Shown: positions 45,339-54,996, counted from the first letter of the stretch. The stretch is 64,000 nt of DNA from Gammaproteobacteria bacterium (GCA_013288135.1 JABDCL010000001.1:186001-250000); one strand, 5' to 3'. The notes: generated by a model from the sequence alone, not told the origin. A program made the numbers and translations.

Positions 45339-45646
45339 AAGTAATCAAAGGGACAGAATATATTGGTAATCGTGCTTGGGAAGCAATTAATATTACCAAA
45401 ATGAATGATGTAACAATCAGGTTACACTGGACAAACGAGCCCTATCGTTGGCATATCAATGATGGCGAAGAAGTATTTGTTGTTCTTTCAGGAATAGTTG
45501 AAATGCATTATAAGAAAAATCAAGAAATTAACAAAGTTAATCTATATCCTGGGGATATTTTTCATGCAGAAATTGGATGTGAACATGTTGCTCACCCTCA
45601 AGGCGAGGCCCGTATTTTAGTTATTGAAAAAGAAGGGTCAATTTAA
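45335..45646 (+). CDS. Small cupin-domain protein coupled to the AbiE pair
   Basis: 103 residues, single cupin. TNEPYRWHINDGEEVFVVLS then GIVEMHYKKN carries H...E, and YPGDIFHAEIGCEHVAHPQG is the second motif. The ATG overlaps the AbiEi stop (ATGA), which makes it the third gene of one translationally coupled unit. Function unknown. Confidence 0.78.
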   Translation: MKVIKGTEYIGNRAWEAINITKMNDVTIRLHWTNEPYRWHINDGEEVFVVLSGIVEMHYKKNQEINKVNLYPGDIFHAEIGCEHVAHPQGEARILVIEKEGSI

Positions 45647-45713
45647 ATTTCCTTTGTGGTAATATTAAAGTTACCTGATTTTTTATTAAATGCTTAGACT
45701 ATCTGGAGCTAAG

Positions 45714-46199
45714 ATGACCCAAAAATTTGAAATTAAACCAGCAACTATCTCGGATGTCCCGCTTATTTTATCTTTTATAAAAGATTTAGCCGAATATGAA
45801 AAATTGGCTCATGAAGTGGTAGCAACAGAAGCGATATTAAAAAAAACTCTTTTCGGAGATAATATTCATGCAGAAGTTATCTTTGGATATCTTGATGATA
45901 ACCCTGTCGCTTTTGCTCTTTATTTTCATAATTTTTCTACATTTCTAGGTCGTCCGGGTATTTATTTAGAAGATCTCTTTGTTAAACCTGAAGCGCGTGG
46001 TAATGGTATTGGTAAAAAAATGCTAGCATATTTAGCAAATTTAGCTATAAGTCGTAATTGTGGTCGTTTAGAATGGTGGGTGTTGGATTGGAATGAGACA
46101 GCAATCAACTTTTATAAACGTATTGGTGCAAAACCCATGGATGAATGGACTGTCTTTCGTGTTACTGATAGAGAATTAGAAGTTCTTGCTAAATCTTAG
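45714..46199 (+). CDS. GNAT acetyltransferase (diamine acetyltransferase-like)
   Basis: 161 residues from ATG 45714, 6 bases after GGAG. It resembles spermidine/spermine N1-acetyltransferase-type GNATs: RPGIYLEDLFVKPEARGNGI then GKKMLAYLANLA, and LEWWVLDWNETAINFYKRIG followed by MDEWTVFR. It would acetylate a polyamine or related amine in the cytosol. Confidence 0.85.
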   Translation: MTQKFEIKPATISDVPLILSFIKDLAEYEKLAHEVVATEAILKKTLFGDNIHAEVIFGYLDDNPVAFALYFHNFSTFLGRPGIYLEDLFVKPEARGNGIGKKMLAYLANLAISRNCGRLEWWVLDWNETAINFYKRIGAKPMDEWTVFRVTDRELEVLAKS

Positions 46200-46337
46200 A
46201 ATACAGAAACATAAAATTATATTACATTCCTTAAAAATGTGTTGGCAACTCCTTTTTAATGACTATAACATAATTATAATAAAAAAATTATTTAAACATT
46301 GAAAGTTAATGCCATGTTAGAAATCTAATATGAACAC

Positions 46338-46376
46338 TCAATCTCTATCTTCATTTAATACAAAGATAGAGATTGA
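46338..46376. terminator. Bidirectional terminator
   Basis: TCAATCTCTATCTT (46338-46351) pairs perfectly with AAGATAGAGATTGA (46363-46376), with an 11-base loop. It lies between the convergent GNAT (+) and glyoxalase-fold (-) genes and has A/T-rich flanks on both sides. Confidence 0.75.
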
Positions 46377-46388
46377 TTTATAAGTTTT

Positions 46389-46775
46389 TTACTTACGTAT
46401 AGATTCCCACAGAGCAATATGCGCACCTGTTGGATCGGTAATAATAGCAAAACGACCAAACTCCCCGGCATTAGCAGCAGGTTTCATGATGGAAGCCCCT
46501 TGTTTACTAGCTTTTTCTAGTGATTTCTGTAAGTCTTCAACTAAAATATAAGCCATCCAATGCGGTGGAATTTGTTTTTCTTTATCTTTAGGAATTGCCC
46601 ATATACCACCAAACTCCTTATCGTTATGCTTAATCATCGTATATGTCATATCCCCCATACTATGATCAGAAAATTCCCAACCAAATACTTTTCCATAAAA
46701 GTCTTTCGCTGATTGAACATTGGATGTTGCTAATTCAGTCCAACAAAATTCCCCTACTTTAGGCTTATCACTCAT
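46389..46775 (-). CDS. VOC/glyoxalase-fold protein
   Basis: 128 residues, one glyoxalase/bleomycin-resistance-like domain. GEFCWTELATSNVQSAKDFY, GKVFGWEFSD and IITDPTGAHIALWES match the group of 'lactoylglutathione lyase-related' enzymes of unknown substrate. It may be metal dependent. Confidence 0.85.
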   Translation of the reverse strand: MSDKPKVGEFCWTELATSNVQSAKDFYGKVFGWEFSDHSMGDMTYTMIKHNDKEFGGIWAIPKDKEKQIPPHWMAYILVEDLQKSLEKASKQGASIMKPAANAGEFGRFAIITDPTGAHIALWESIRK

Positions 46776-46853
46776 AACTGTCTCCTTAAAGTTTTTTAAA
46801 AAATCGTTCCTTAATTAAAATACACCAATATTTCCATTTATACTAGGTTTTTT

Positions 46854-47516
46854 TCAACAAGCCGCTTTGACAATCTCATCTCCTGAATAAATATGGATCC
46901 CTGGTGTATGTTGCATAGAAAGTTGCACCATTGCTTTAGCCACCATTTTTGCTTCAATTGCCCGATATTTTTTAAGAGGCCCTTGTAGTAGTGGGGATAA
47001 CACTTTCAGAACAAAAGCACCTAATTTTTCAATAGACCTAAATTCTTTTCGTTTACCTATCAAATAAGAAGGTCTTAAAATATACACACTCTTAAAATTC
47101 AATTGGCAAATGGCTTCTTCAAGTTGTCCTTTCACTCGACTATAGAAAAAAATTGCTTTGGAGTTAGCGCTTATAGCAGATATTAAAGAATATTGTTCGG
47201 CCCCATTTGCTAATGCGATTTTTCCGATTTCATAAGGATAATGATAGTCGATTTTAAAATATTCTTTTTGATTGGGAGATTTCTGTATGGTGGTACCAAT
47301 GCAACAGTAAATATCATCTCCCTTAATTTGTTCTTGGTATTGCTCTAACTTTTCAAAATCTATCACGTGTTGAATTAATTTAGGATGAACTCGCTCTAAG
47401 GGATGTCTGACTAATGCTATAACTTTACCATAAATTTCTTGTTGCAAAAGCATCTCTAAACAATGCCCTCCCACGAGTCCACTTGCACCTATTATTAAAG
47501 CACTCTTTTCATTCAT
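46854..47516 (-). CDS. NAD(P)-binding Rossmann-fold oxidoreductase (atypical SDR)
   Basis: 220 residues. SALIIGASGLVGGHCLEMLL is the GxxGxxG cofactor site. The protein resembles the HTATIP2/YbjT-like atypical SDR group (IYCCIGTTIQKSPNQKEYFK, YILRPSYLIGKRKEFRSIEK). Enzymatic activity is unknown. Confidence 0.82.
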   Translation of the reverse strand: MNEKSALIIGASGLVGGHCLEMLLQQEIYGKVIALVRHPLERVHPKLIQHVIDFEKLEQYQEQIKGDDIYCCIGTTIQKSPNQKEYFKIDYHYPYEIGKIALANGAEQYSLISAISANSKAIFFYSRVKGQLEEAICQLNFKSVYILRPSYLIGKRKEFRSIEKLGAFVLKVLSPLLQGPLKKYRAIEAKMVAKAMVQLSMQHTPGIHIYSGDEIVKAAC

Positions 47517-47650
47517 AAATCTCCCCCTAAATAATGGGATACTTTCTAAAAGCTATCTATTGACATCTGGATAATTATGCTTTAACCTAAAATTTGTATT
47601 CATTTTAACTTATAGGTGATGTATGTACAACATATTTTGTTTTATACACC

Positions 47651-47687
47651 CACCCTCGCAGGGTGAAATATCGATACTATATAGTAT
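47651..47687. promoter_or_regulatory. Two palindromes in the 408-base gap before the permease gene
   Basis: CACCCT-CGC-AGGGTG (47651-47665) and the perfect 14-bp palindrome ATACTATATAGTAT (47674-47687) lie close together. The gap 47517-47924 otherwise shows only A/T-rich sequence and no convincing gene. Operator or transcript-structure roles are possible. Confidence 0.35.
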
Positions 47688-47924
47688 TGGTGCATTTCTT
47701 TCCTCCTCAAAATCCCCTCTTTGCCTCAAACGTAAGCGCTAAGCGCGCATACTTTCTTTGTTTTAAAAAATTTATTTTTGTTTGATTGTGGATTTATTAT
47801 TATCCATGTGATTTTTATGTCTTATTTTCTAAGGCTAAAAATCTATTGATCTTAATACTTATCCTATTCATTCAAAATTGCTTTATTTTATTTTGTATTC
47901 GTTATTTTTATTTGGAGATATATT

Positions 47925-49247
47925 ATGCTGCCTCAGAGAAAAATGGGTTTTTGGTCTTTAACATCCCTTGTGGCGGGAAGTCAAATTGGATCGGGTATTT
48001 TTTTATTACCAGCAAGTCTCGCCATCTATGGCACTGCTGGATTAACAAGTTGGTTTATCACGGCAATAGGCGCAATGCTATTGGCACTGGTATTTGCACG
48101 CTTATCAGCGAAGATCCCTAAAACAGGAGGGCCACATACCTTTATTGAAAGCGCCTTTGGTAGAAAAGCAGGTTTTTTTTCTGCATGGACTTACTGGGTG
48201 ATTTCTTGGATGAGCACACCCATGGTAATCATTTCTATCGTAAGCTATTTAACCCCACTATTTGGCAACTTTGAACCTATGACAAGCCTTTTTATTGAAA
48301 TTGCTATTTTGCTGTCCGTGACTCTACTTAATTTAAAGGGTTGTACAACCGCAGGTCGAGCAGAGTTCATTTTTACGACTTTAAAACTGTTTCCTCTATT
48401 AATTGTTCCTTTGGGAGGCATTTTTTTTATAAACATGGACCATTTTACACCATTTAATCCAACAGAGAACTCGATATTCAGTACTATCAATGCCGCCGCA
48501 TTGCTAACTCTATGGGGTTTTATAGGTGTAGAATCTGCAACAACACCCGCGGAATCCGTGTTGAATGCAAAAAAAACCATTCCAAGAGCTCTAATCATTG
48601 GAACGCTGATAGTTTCGATTGTGTATATTTTAAGTAGTTTTGTCATTATGGGCATCATTCCCCCCGCTCTTTTATCCCAATCAAAAGCACCTTTTGCCGA
48701 CGCAGCAGCCATAATTTTCGGAGGAAGTTGGCATTTATTTATTTCTGTTGCTGCCTCTGTTGTTTGTCTAGGCACTTTAAATGCCTGGGTTTTGACAAGT
48801 GGACAAATTGCACTGGGTGCTGCAGAAGATGGTCATTTACCCAGTTTCTTTAAACGGAAAAATAAAAATGGGGCACCCTATTATGGGCTTTTGATTTCAT
48901 CACTGGGCATCATTCCAATTTTAATTTTTACTTTAAATGAAAATCTAATAAGTCAGATTAACATGATTATTGATATTTCAGTTACTGCTTTCCTATTTGT
49001 TTATGCACTTTCAGTTTTAAGCTATTTAAAACTTTTCTGGAGAAAAGAACATTCACAGCGCATAAATACACTAGGAATTGTCATTGGAGTTGCTAGTCTT
49101 ATCTTTTGTGCTTGGGCACTCTGGGCTTCGGGTATTAAAATGGTGGGGCTGGCATTGTTAATACCGTTAAGTGGCCTTCCACTGCGTCTCATCATGAGGA
49201 AAATGTCTGCCTCATCCTTGACCCTTATCAGTCAAGAAAATGCTTAG
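47925..49247 (+). CDS. APC-family amino-acid antiporter (AdiC-like)
   Basis: 440 residues, twelve membrane helices. MGFWSLTSLVAGSQIGSGIF carries the substrate-binding G-S/Q-G motif of helix 1. TGGPHTFIESAFGRKAGFFS, LTLWGFIGVESATTPAESVL and GQIALGAAEDGHLPSFF match arginine/agmatine-type antiporters (APA family). Legionellales rely on amino acids as carbon source, which fits. The substrate is not proven. Confidence 0.88.
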   Translation: MLPQRKMGFWSLTSLVAGSQIGSGIFLLPASLAIYGTAGLTSWFITAIGAMLLALVFARLSAKIPKTGGPHTFIESAFGRKAGFFSAWTYWVISWMSTPMVIISIVSYLTPLFGNFEPMTSLFIEIAILLSVTLLNLKGCTTAGRAEFIFTTLKLFPLLIVPLGGIFFINMDHFTPFNPTENSIFSTINAAALLTLWGFIGVESATTPAESVLNAKKTIPRALIIGTLIVSIVYILSSFVIMGIIPPALLSQSKAPFADAAAIIFGGSWHLFISVAASVVCLGTLNAWVLTSGQIALGAAEDGHLPSFFKRKNKNGAPYYGLLISSLGIIPILIFTLNENLISQINMIIDISVTAFLFVYALSVLSYLKLFWRKEHSQRINTLGIVIGVASLIFCAWALWASGIKMVGLALLIPLSGLPLRLIMRKMSASSLTLISQENA

Positions 49248-49261
49248 GGCCTAGTTTTGCA

Positions 49262-49831
49262 TCAGAGGTAGTTTTTTATTTTTTTATAACGGAAACAGGC
49301 TGTTGTATGGTCGTTAACCATACCAACAGCCTGCATAAATGCATAACAAACGGTACTTCCGACAAACTTAAATCCACGTTTTTTTAAATCTTTTGACAAT
49401 TTATCTGAAATTGGACTTGTAGCAGGCAATTGACCTAAATGATAATTATTTTGTACAGGCTTCCCTTCTACAAACGACCAAATATAATCTGAAAAACTAC
49501 CCAATTCTTTTTTTATTTGCAGAAAAGCTTTGGCATTTGTAATTGCCGATTGAATTTTTAATGTATTTCGAATAATACCAGGATTGGAAAGTAATTTATT
49601 GATTCTTTGTTGATCATACTTTGCTATTTTTTTAGCATCAAAATTATCAAAGGCGCTACGGAAATTATCTCTTTTCTTCAAAATGGTTAACCAGCTTAGG
49701 CCTGCCTGCATGCCTTCCAAAATTAAAAACTCAAATAATAGTCGTTCATCATAAATGGGAACACCCCATTCATGATCATGGTAATCAATATAAAGGGGAT
49801 CATCACTTACCCACGAACAACGTTTTAACAT
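49262..49831 (-). CDS. tag: DNA-3-methyladenine glycosylase I
   Basis: 189 residues. It removes 3-methyladenine from alkylated DNA. The N-terminal RCSWVSDDPLYIDYHDHEWG contains Cys and His zinc ligands, FEFLILEGMQAGLSWLTILK is the substrate pocket, and the C-terminal GMVNDHTTACFRY carries the remaining His and Cys ligands. It begins 5 bases after fabV in the same operon. Confidence 0.96.
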   Translation of the reverse strand: MLKRCSWVSDDPLYIDYHDHEWGVPIYDERLLFEFLILEGMQAGLSWLTILKKRDNFRSAFDNFDAKKIAKYDQQRINKLLSNPGIIRNTLKIQSAITNAKAFLQIKKELGSFSDYIWSFVEGKPVQNNYHLGQLPATSPISDKLSKDLKKRGFKFVGSTVCYAFMQAVGMVNDHTTACFRYKKIKNYL

Positions 49832-49836
49832 GTTAA

Positions 49837-51021
49837 TTAGTGCTCGAATCCAACAACGGGATCAACGTCTGCTTCATAGTCCACTGAAGGAAAACCAAAA
49901 CCAAAAAGTTTGAGGAAATCTGTCTGATATCCCTTAAAATCTGTTGTATTGTTAAGATTTTCAGTGGTCACTTTTTCCCAAAGCGCTTCAACGCTACTCT
50001 GAACAGCCGCATCCAGTTCTAAATCATCTAAGCGAAAACGCCCTGCATCATCTAATAACAATTTGTTTCCGTATAAATTCTTAGAAAATAATCGGTAAAC
50101 TTGTTCAATACAGCCTTCGTGCACACCCTTCTCTTTCATAACTTTATATAAAAGAGAAATATATAAGGGCATAATAGGTATGGCTGAACTGGCTTGAGTA
50201 ACAATGGCTTTCATCACAGCCACATGAGCACTGCCATTTAAAGCCTTTAAACGCTGATTGAGAGCTTTGGCGGCCCGATCTAAATCTTCTTTTGCCTTAC
50301 CAATGGCAGCCTGTCCATAGATAGGCCAAGTTTGTTTAGCACCCAAGTAGGTATACGATACTGTTTGACAACCTTTTGCAAGCAAATTTGCTCGATCAAG
50401 CGCATCAATCCACATCTCCCAATCTTCCCCACCCATAACAGCAACGGTCTCATTGATTTCATCCTGAGTGGCAATTTCAATCGTAACATTTTTTACTTCT
50501 GCCTTATCTGTATCTAAAGTTTTACCTGAATAAGGTTTACCAATGGGTTTTAATACAGATTTTGCAATATGACCCGTCTTCGGATGTGTTCGACGTGGAG
50601 AAGCAAGGCTATAAATCACAAGATCAACAGGCCCTACTTCTTCTTTTAGGATCTGAATGGTTTCAGCTTTTATGGCATCTGAAAAAGCATCTCCATTAAT
50701 ACTTTTGACATAAAGACCTTGTGCCTTAGCTATTTTTTCAAAAGCAACTGAATTATACCATCCCGCAGAAGCGGTAGAATTTTCTGTGGGCGCTTTTTCA
50801 AAAAATACTCCCACCGTGGTTGCTTGATTGCCAAAAGCTGCTGTAATACGAGAAGCAAGACCATATCCTGTGGAAGCACCAATAATTAAAACCTTTTTTG
50901 CAGCATTAGGAATGGTACCCCGAGATTTAACGTATTCTATCTGTTCAAGAACATTGGCCTCACAGCCCACGGGATGTGCAGTTGTGCAAATGAAACCTCT
51001 AATTTTTGGTTTAATGAGCAT
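49837..51021 (-). CDS. fabV: Trans-2-enoyl-ACP/CoA reductase (triclosan-insensitive)
   Basis: 394 residues, FabV family. It performs the last, NADH-dependent step of fatty-acid elongation. It opens with [20 protein letters not shown], has the Rossmann motif [16 protein letters not shown] (about 44-59) and the active site [20 protein letters not shown] (Y-x8-K spacing, with GKAKEDL following). The length is typical. It is likely the organism's enoyl reductase or a second one beside FabI. Confidence 0.96.
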   Translation of the reverse strand: MLIKPKIRGFICTTAHPVGCEANVLEQIEYVKSRGTIPNAAKKVLIIGASTGYGLASRITAAFGNQATTVGVFFEKAPTENSTASAGWYNSVAFEKIAKAQGLYVKSINGDAFSDAIKAETIQILKEEVGPVDLVIYSLASPRRTHPKTGHIAKSVLKPIGKPYSGKTLDTDKAEVKNVTIEIATQDEINETVAVMGGEDWEMWIDALDRANLLAKGCQTVSYTYLGAKQTWPIYGQAAIGKAKEDLDRAAKALNQRLKALNGSAHVAVMKAIVTQASSAIPIMPLYISLLYKVMKEKGVHEGCIEQVYRLFSKNLYGNKLLLDDAGRFRLDDLELDAAVQSSVEALWEKVTTENLNNTTDFKGYQTDFLKLFGFGFPSVDYEADVDPVVGFEH

Positions 51022-51129
51022 TTAAGCATCCTCATAAAAAGTAAAAACCCTATCCTAACTCAAAAATTAGTTACTTCGCAACATTTTGTATTTTAAATGA
51101 TTTTTGAATGATATGTGGTCTCAATTTGT

Positions 51130-52002
51130 TTATCCTGTTGCACAATTTCGTCTCTTTTTTTGTTTAGACCCTGACGCATCATCCAACGACTCACCTGCTA
51201 CTATCTGGTTAGCTCTTTGCACTTGTCCATTGTCCACTCTTAAAGCCGCAGCAGCCGCTCTTGAGTCGGCTCTCGCTAACGCTGCAGCAGGAGCAAACGC
51301 CTTAAAAGCGCTTCTTTTATGGTCAGATACACCCTCTAAAGCTTGTGCAGCCTCTGTGGCTCGTCTGGGAATGTCGATCGTTTCGGCCTCCACCTTTGCT
51401 TCTGCAGCAGAAGCACCCTGTTCCCCAAAAGGAGCGGCCAATAATGGTATTGGTTTCGCAGGCAATTGTCGCAATGTATCTAAAGCGATATGACGCTCAG
51501 CATCATAAAGCCGTAACAGTTCAGGAGAGGGAGGTACAGAAAAAGCAGACATGGGCATAGGGGACGCACTAGCAATGGTAGCTGTCTCTATACATGTACC
51601 ATCAGGTAGTTGTGAAAAAGCAAGCACACTCACAGGACTAGGAGTTCCAGGTAATCCTCCTAGCAACTCATCGGCAGAAAAACTTGAAATTTCACTCATA
51701 GTGGAAGAAGCGACAATTGTACTGCTCCCACTTGGCGGTGTGATTTTTGAAGCAGAAGTAATCAGTACGGGTACTCTATGTGTGAATAATACCGGGCCAC
51801 GTGGTGGAGTGTTAAGAAGGGGTAAAGAAGGTTGGGGAGCAGCAGGTACTAATGGTGAAGATGGAGCTGCAGCAGCAAGATCTAATGGTGACATCGCCCT
51901 GCCCGCTCTTAACGCCGATTGATCTCTAGGGGATACTGATGCCATTTCTTCTGGAGAATTATCTGCTGCTGCTAGTGGAAAGTGTGATGGTTCTGCTGCC
52001 AC
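51130..52002 (-). CDS. Ala/Pro/Ser-rich protein with polybasic-Cys C-terminus
   Basis: 290 residues, not recognised. The first 180 residues are rich in Ala, Pro and Ser and probably disordered. Residues about 165-265 look helical (LYDAERHIALDTLRQL, AAEAKVEAETIDIPRRATEA). The end is KQKKRRNCATG: a basic cluster followed by Cys-Ala-Thr-Gly, which looks like a prenylation (CaaX-type) site with a non-ideal a2 residue. No signal peptide or membrane helix. Low-complexity, non-enzymatic character and local G/C richness unlike its A/T-rich flanks suggest a candidate secreted effector or surface-related protein. Confidence 0.5.
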   Translation of the reverse strand: MAAEPSHFPLAAADNSPEEMASVSPRDQSALRAGRAMSPLDLAAAAPSSPLVPAAPQPSLPLLNTPPRGPVLFTHRVPVLITSASKITPPSGSSTIVASSTMSEISSFSADELLGGLPGTPSPVSVLAFSQLPDGTCIETATIASASPMPMSAFSVPPSPELLRLYDAERHIALDTLRQLPAKPIPLLAAPFGEQGASAAEAKVEAETIDIPRRATEAAQALEGVSDHKRSAFKAFAPAAALARADSRAAAAALRVDNGQVQRANQIVAGESLDDASGSKQKKRRNCATG

Positions 52003-52228
52003 TTTAGTGCTCCTATTAGTAAAAATGAATATTGATTTACGCTAAAATTTGGAATACTGCAACACTCACATAAGTATGTCAAGACTTACCTCACTTAAAA
52101 ACGCATCTGTTTAATACTATGTCTTCAACGTACAACATTTTCGAAAATGAATATGACTATTTTCTTGACAACTTAAAAATATGTTCATATTCTAACTTTA
52201 GTTATTTCTATTATTTTTTTAAACTCAT

Positions 52229-52254
52229 GGTGTCAAATCTTGACATTAGACACA
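52229..52254 (+). repeat. Dispersed GGTGTCAAATCTTGACATT repeat, copy 1
   Basis: GGTGTCAAATCTTGACATTA then GACACA, in the gap 52003-52272, 20 bases after the EAL-protein stop. Related copies lie at 54982, 57145, 58023 (partial), 61046 and, inverted, 61095. The rest of the gap shows nothing recognisable. Confidence 0.7.
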
Positions 52255-52272
52255 ATTGTTGGAGGTATTTAC

Positions 52273-54009
52273 TCAGATTAATTTTTTAAAAAGTGCGGGG
52301 CAAAGATCCGCGGGGATTGGTTTGCTAAAATAATATCCTTGGATTTCGTCACAACCCCTTTCTTTTAAATAGAAAAGTTGTTCCTTGGTTTCAACGCCTT
52401 CGGCAACCACTTTTAAATCGAGACTATGGCCTAATAAGATAATAATGTCGACCAAGGATTTATCCGTCATCGGGCCTAAATCTTTTACAAACGATTGATC
52501 AACTTTTAATTTTTGAACAGGAAAACGCTTTAAGTAACTTAATGAGGAATACCCTGTTCCAAAATCATCCAAAGACAAGATGATGCCCAGATCATGAAAA
52601 GCATTCATGGTAACAATGGCCCTTTGAATGTTATTCATAACACCACTCTCAGTAATTTCAAGTTCTAAATACCGAGGTGGCAGTGCACTGTCCATAAGTG
52701 CACGATGAACAATGTCTACAATATTTTCCTGTTTAAATTGTATTGTCGAAAGATTAACAGCAACATTCAACTCCTTAAATCCCTCATCGTGCCAAAGCTT
52801 CGTTTGTTGACATGCGGTACGAAGGATCCACTCGCCTATAATCGTAATAAGCCCCGACTCCTCTGCAATAGGTATGAAATCACTCGGAGAGATTAATCCC
52901 TTTTCAGGATGTTCCCAACGGACCAAAGCCTCCAAGCCAACGAGCTTGCCCGTTTTTAGTCCTATCTTAGGCTGATAATATACGCGAAATTGATTTTGAT
53001 CGATTGCATAGTGTAGATCGACTAATAGAGTATGCTTGACTTCTATCGCTTGATTCATGCTGGACTCATAGAATTGATAGTTGTTAAGCCCTTGCGTTTT
53101 AGCTCGATTTAAAGCCAAATTTGCATTAGTCAATAAGAGATCTGCATTCTGCCCATCATGCGGATAGATAGCAACACCAAGATTGACAGTGGTTAAAATA
53201 TTTTGTTCAGCTATTTTCAAAGGGCTGGTAAAGAGATCAAGTATTAATTGTGCAATGGGGATAATCTGGTGAGGATTATTCAAGGCATTTTTAGAAATTG
53301 CAAATCGTGTGTAAGACAGATGTGCCACAACTGTGCCAGCAGAAGTATTTTGTGTCAACAACGATCCAACCTCTTTTAGAAACAGATCAGCAACATTATG
53401 GCCAAAAGCATCAATAATTTCATGAAAATCACGCAATTCCAACATCAATAAATAAGCATGTTTTTTATTTTCTTCAGCTTCTAAGATGAATTTCGCCAAT
53501 TCTACTTTCAATAAATTCTGGTTTGGTAATCCCGTTAGAAAATCGTAATTTGTGATCTGATCAAGAATTTGCGTTCTTTCTTCCACCCCTAACGCCATAA
53601 TGGCCTCATGTGCTTTAATAGTTTTAGCAGCTGCTTGAATACGTTTTAATTGAGTATTAAATATGATAAAAATATCTTGTAATTCATTTCCTCTGTCGGG
53701 AATAGGAAATGGTTTCAGTTCTTGTGAATTTTGTTCTGCCATCAAAATGTGGTTTCTAAACTGTAATAATGGGCCAAGCAATGTTCGATGAAAAATTATC
53801 ATTGTGAAGGCTGTAAAAATAAAGGCAAGGACACAGCTTGCAAGTGATAAAAACAAAATACTTAAATGAATTGATATTTCACCAAAATATAAAAATAAAG
53901 AGGTTAGAAATAGCGCTTCAGCAAGCAGAAATGAAAAAAATAAAATAAGAATAAATTTCAAGACCAAGCAATTGGGTTTTAAGGTGCCCGGTGTCCCTTG
54001 GTTTGACAT
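52273..54009 (-). CDS. Cyclic-di-GMP phosphodiesterase (EAL) with degenerate GGDEF domain
   Basis: About 578 residues from ATG 54009, 5 bases after GGAGG. Two N-terminal membrane helices (about 20-80) are followed by a HAMP-like linker and a GGDEF-type domain from about 150. There the signature is replaced by HLSYTRFAIS, so it cannot make c-di-GMP. The EAL domain (about 325-578) keeps the key motifs: LEALVRWEHPEKG, LEITESGVM, LDDFGTGYSSL, LKVDQSFV and VAEGVETKEQL. It is therefore likely an active c-di-GMP phosphodiesterase anchored in the inner membrane. Confidence 0.92.
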   Translation of the reverse strand: MSNQGTPGTLKPNCLVLKFILILFFSFLLAEALFLTSLFLYFGEISIHLSILFLSLASCVLAFIFTAFTMIIFHRTLLGPLLQFRNHILMAEQNSQELKPFPIPDRGNELQDIFIIFNTQLKRIQAAAKTIKAHEAIMALGVEERTQILDQITNYDFLTGLPNQNLLKVELAKFILEAEENKKHAYLLMLELRDFHEIIDAFGHNVADLFLKEVGSLLTQNTSAGTVVAHLSYTRFAISKNALNNPHQIIPIAQLILDLFTSPLKIAEQNILTTVNLGVAIYPHDGQNADLLLTNANLALNRAKTQGLNNYQFYESSMNQAIEVKHTLLVDLHYAIDQNQFRVYYQPKIGLKTGKLVGLEALVRWEHPEKGLISPSDFIPIAEESGLITIIGEWILRTACQQTKLWHDEGFKELNVAVNLSTIQFKQENIVDIVHRALMDSALPPRYLELEITESGVMNNIQRAIVTMNAFHDLGIILSLDDFGTGYSSLSYLKRFPVQKLKVDQSFVKDLGPMTDKSLVDIIILLGHSLDLKVVAEGVETKEQLFYLKERGCDEIQGYYFSKPIPADLCPALFKKLI

Positions 54010-54031
54010 AGTGCCCTCCAGAAAATAGCCA

Positions 54032-54059
54032 TTGTTTTCCACAAATGATTCGGTATAAT
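54032..54059 (+). promoter_or_regulatory. Candidate promoter of the alpha/beta hydrolase gene
   Basis: TTGTTT (54032-54037) and TATAAT (54054-54059) are spaced by 16 bases, a good sigma-70 arrangement. They lie 130 bases before the favoured hydrolase start and are divergent from the EAL gene. Confidence 0.4.
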
Positions 54060-54189
54060 ACTCTCAATTATAGACCATTACTGTAACCAACTGGAGAAAC
54101 CACTCAATTGCTACCATTACTGGCTGAAGATGTACAAATGGCATCAGCGGGTGGAAAATGGCAGATTATCTATTGGAGATCTAAATTTT

Positions 54190-54996
54190 ATGCTTTCTAT
54201 CGCAAAAGAAAGTGAGCAAGAATTAAATACTCTTCAACCCAGTGAAATAAAAATAGATAAAAAGCTGTTTATTCTCCTCCATGGCGCGTGGCACGCCAAT
54301 TGGTGTTGGAATCGGGTAACGCCGCTTCTGGAGAAACAAGGGCATACAGTTATTTCGCCTAATCTTCCAGGTCATGGTGATGATAAAATACCATTTACTG
54401 ACATTACATTAAACAGCTATGTAGACAGCATTATAAGAATAATCGAATCAAAGAAAGTACCGGTCGTTTTGGTTGGCCATAGTATGTCTGGTGTGGTTAT
54501 TTCTCAGGTTGCAGAAAAGGTTCCCGAAAAAATTAGTCACCTTGTTTATGTGTCTGCCTTTATACCAGATTTTGAAGGATCCTTAATACAAGAAGCATCA
54601 CAAAATAAACAATCCTCCATGGGTAAAGAAATGGTCATCAGTGAAAAAGAAAATGAAATTGCCTTAAAATTATCCCCTTTAATAAAAAGCTATTTTTACA
54701 ATACCTGTGAGGAGCAGGATGCATTATGGGCATTATCAAATTTACAAAAACAGCCACTTCGTCCATTTATGGATACTGTGAAACTTTCTAGTGATAGATT
54801 TGGGAAAATTCCAAAACTGTATATTGAGTGTTTGAGAGATCAAGCCATTCCAATAGAAGAGCAGAGGAGAATGCATGGAAAATTGTTTTGCAAGGTGGTA
54901 TCTTTGGATACTGATCACTCACCTTTTTTATCTGAGCCGTTTAAGCTAGCAGAAATGGTGTCTGATGGTGTGGTGTCTGATGGTGTCAAATCTTGA
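54190..54996 (+). CDS. Alpha/beta hydrolase (EstC/salicylate-esterase-like)
   Basis: 268 residues from ATG 54190 (GGAG 11 bases upstream). A longer start at 54130 adds 20 residues with no visible similarity. FILLHGAWHANWCWNRVTPL is the oxyanion-loop region, VLVGHSMSGVVIS the nucleophile elbow (GHSMSG), LRDQAIPIEEQRRM the acid region and DTDHSPFLSEP the catalytic His. Such enzymes cleave esters or act as hydroxynitrile-lyase-like enzymes. The last residues (VSDGVVSDGVKS) and the stop codon are encoded by dispersed repeats. Confidence 0.85.
   Translation: MLSIAKESEQELNTLQPSEIKIDKKLFILLHGAWHANWCWNRVTPLLEKQGHTVISPNLPGHGDDKIPFTDITLNSYVDSIIRIIESKKVPVVLVGHSMSGVVISQVAEKVPEKISHLVYVSAFIPDFEGSLIQEASQNKQSSMGKEMVISEKENEIALKLSPLIKSYFYNTCEEQDALWALSNLQKQPLRPFMDTVKLSSDRFGKIPKLYIECLRDQAIPIEEQRRMHGKLFCKVVSLDTDHSPFLSEPFKLAEMVSDGVVSDGVKS

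Noticed and set aside
47786..48121. 111-residue open frame before the AdiC-like permease
   Set aside because: It overlaps the permease gene in another frame, its second half is a frame shadow of the permease, and it has no ribosome site.
48245..48775. 176-residue minus-strand open frame
   Set aside because: Lies entirely inside the AdiC-like permease gene on the opposite strand; low-complexity product with no recognisable motif.
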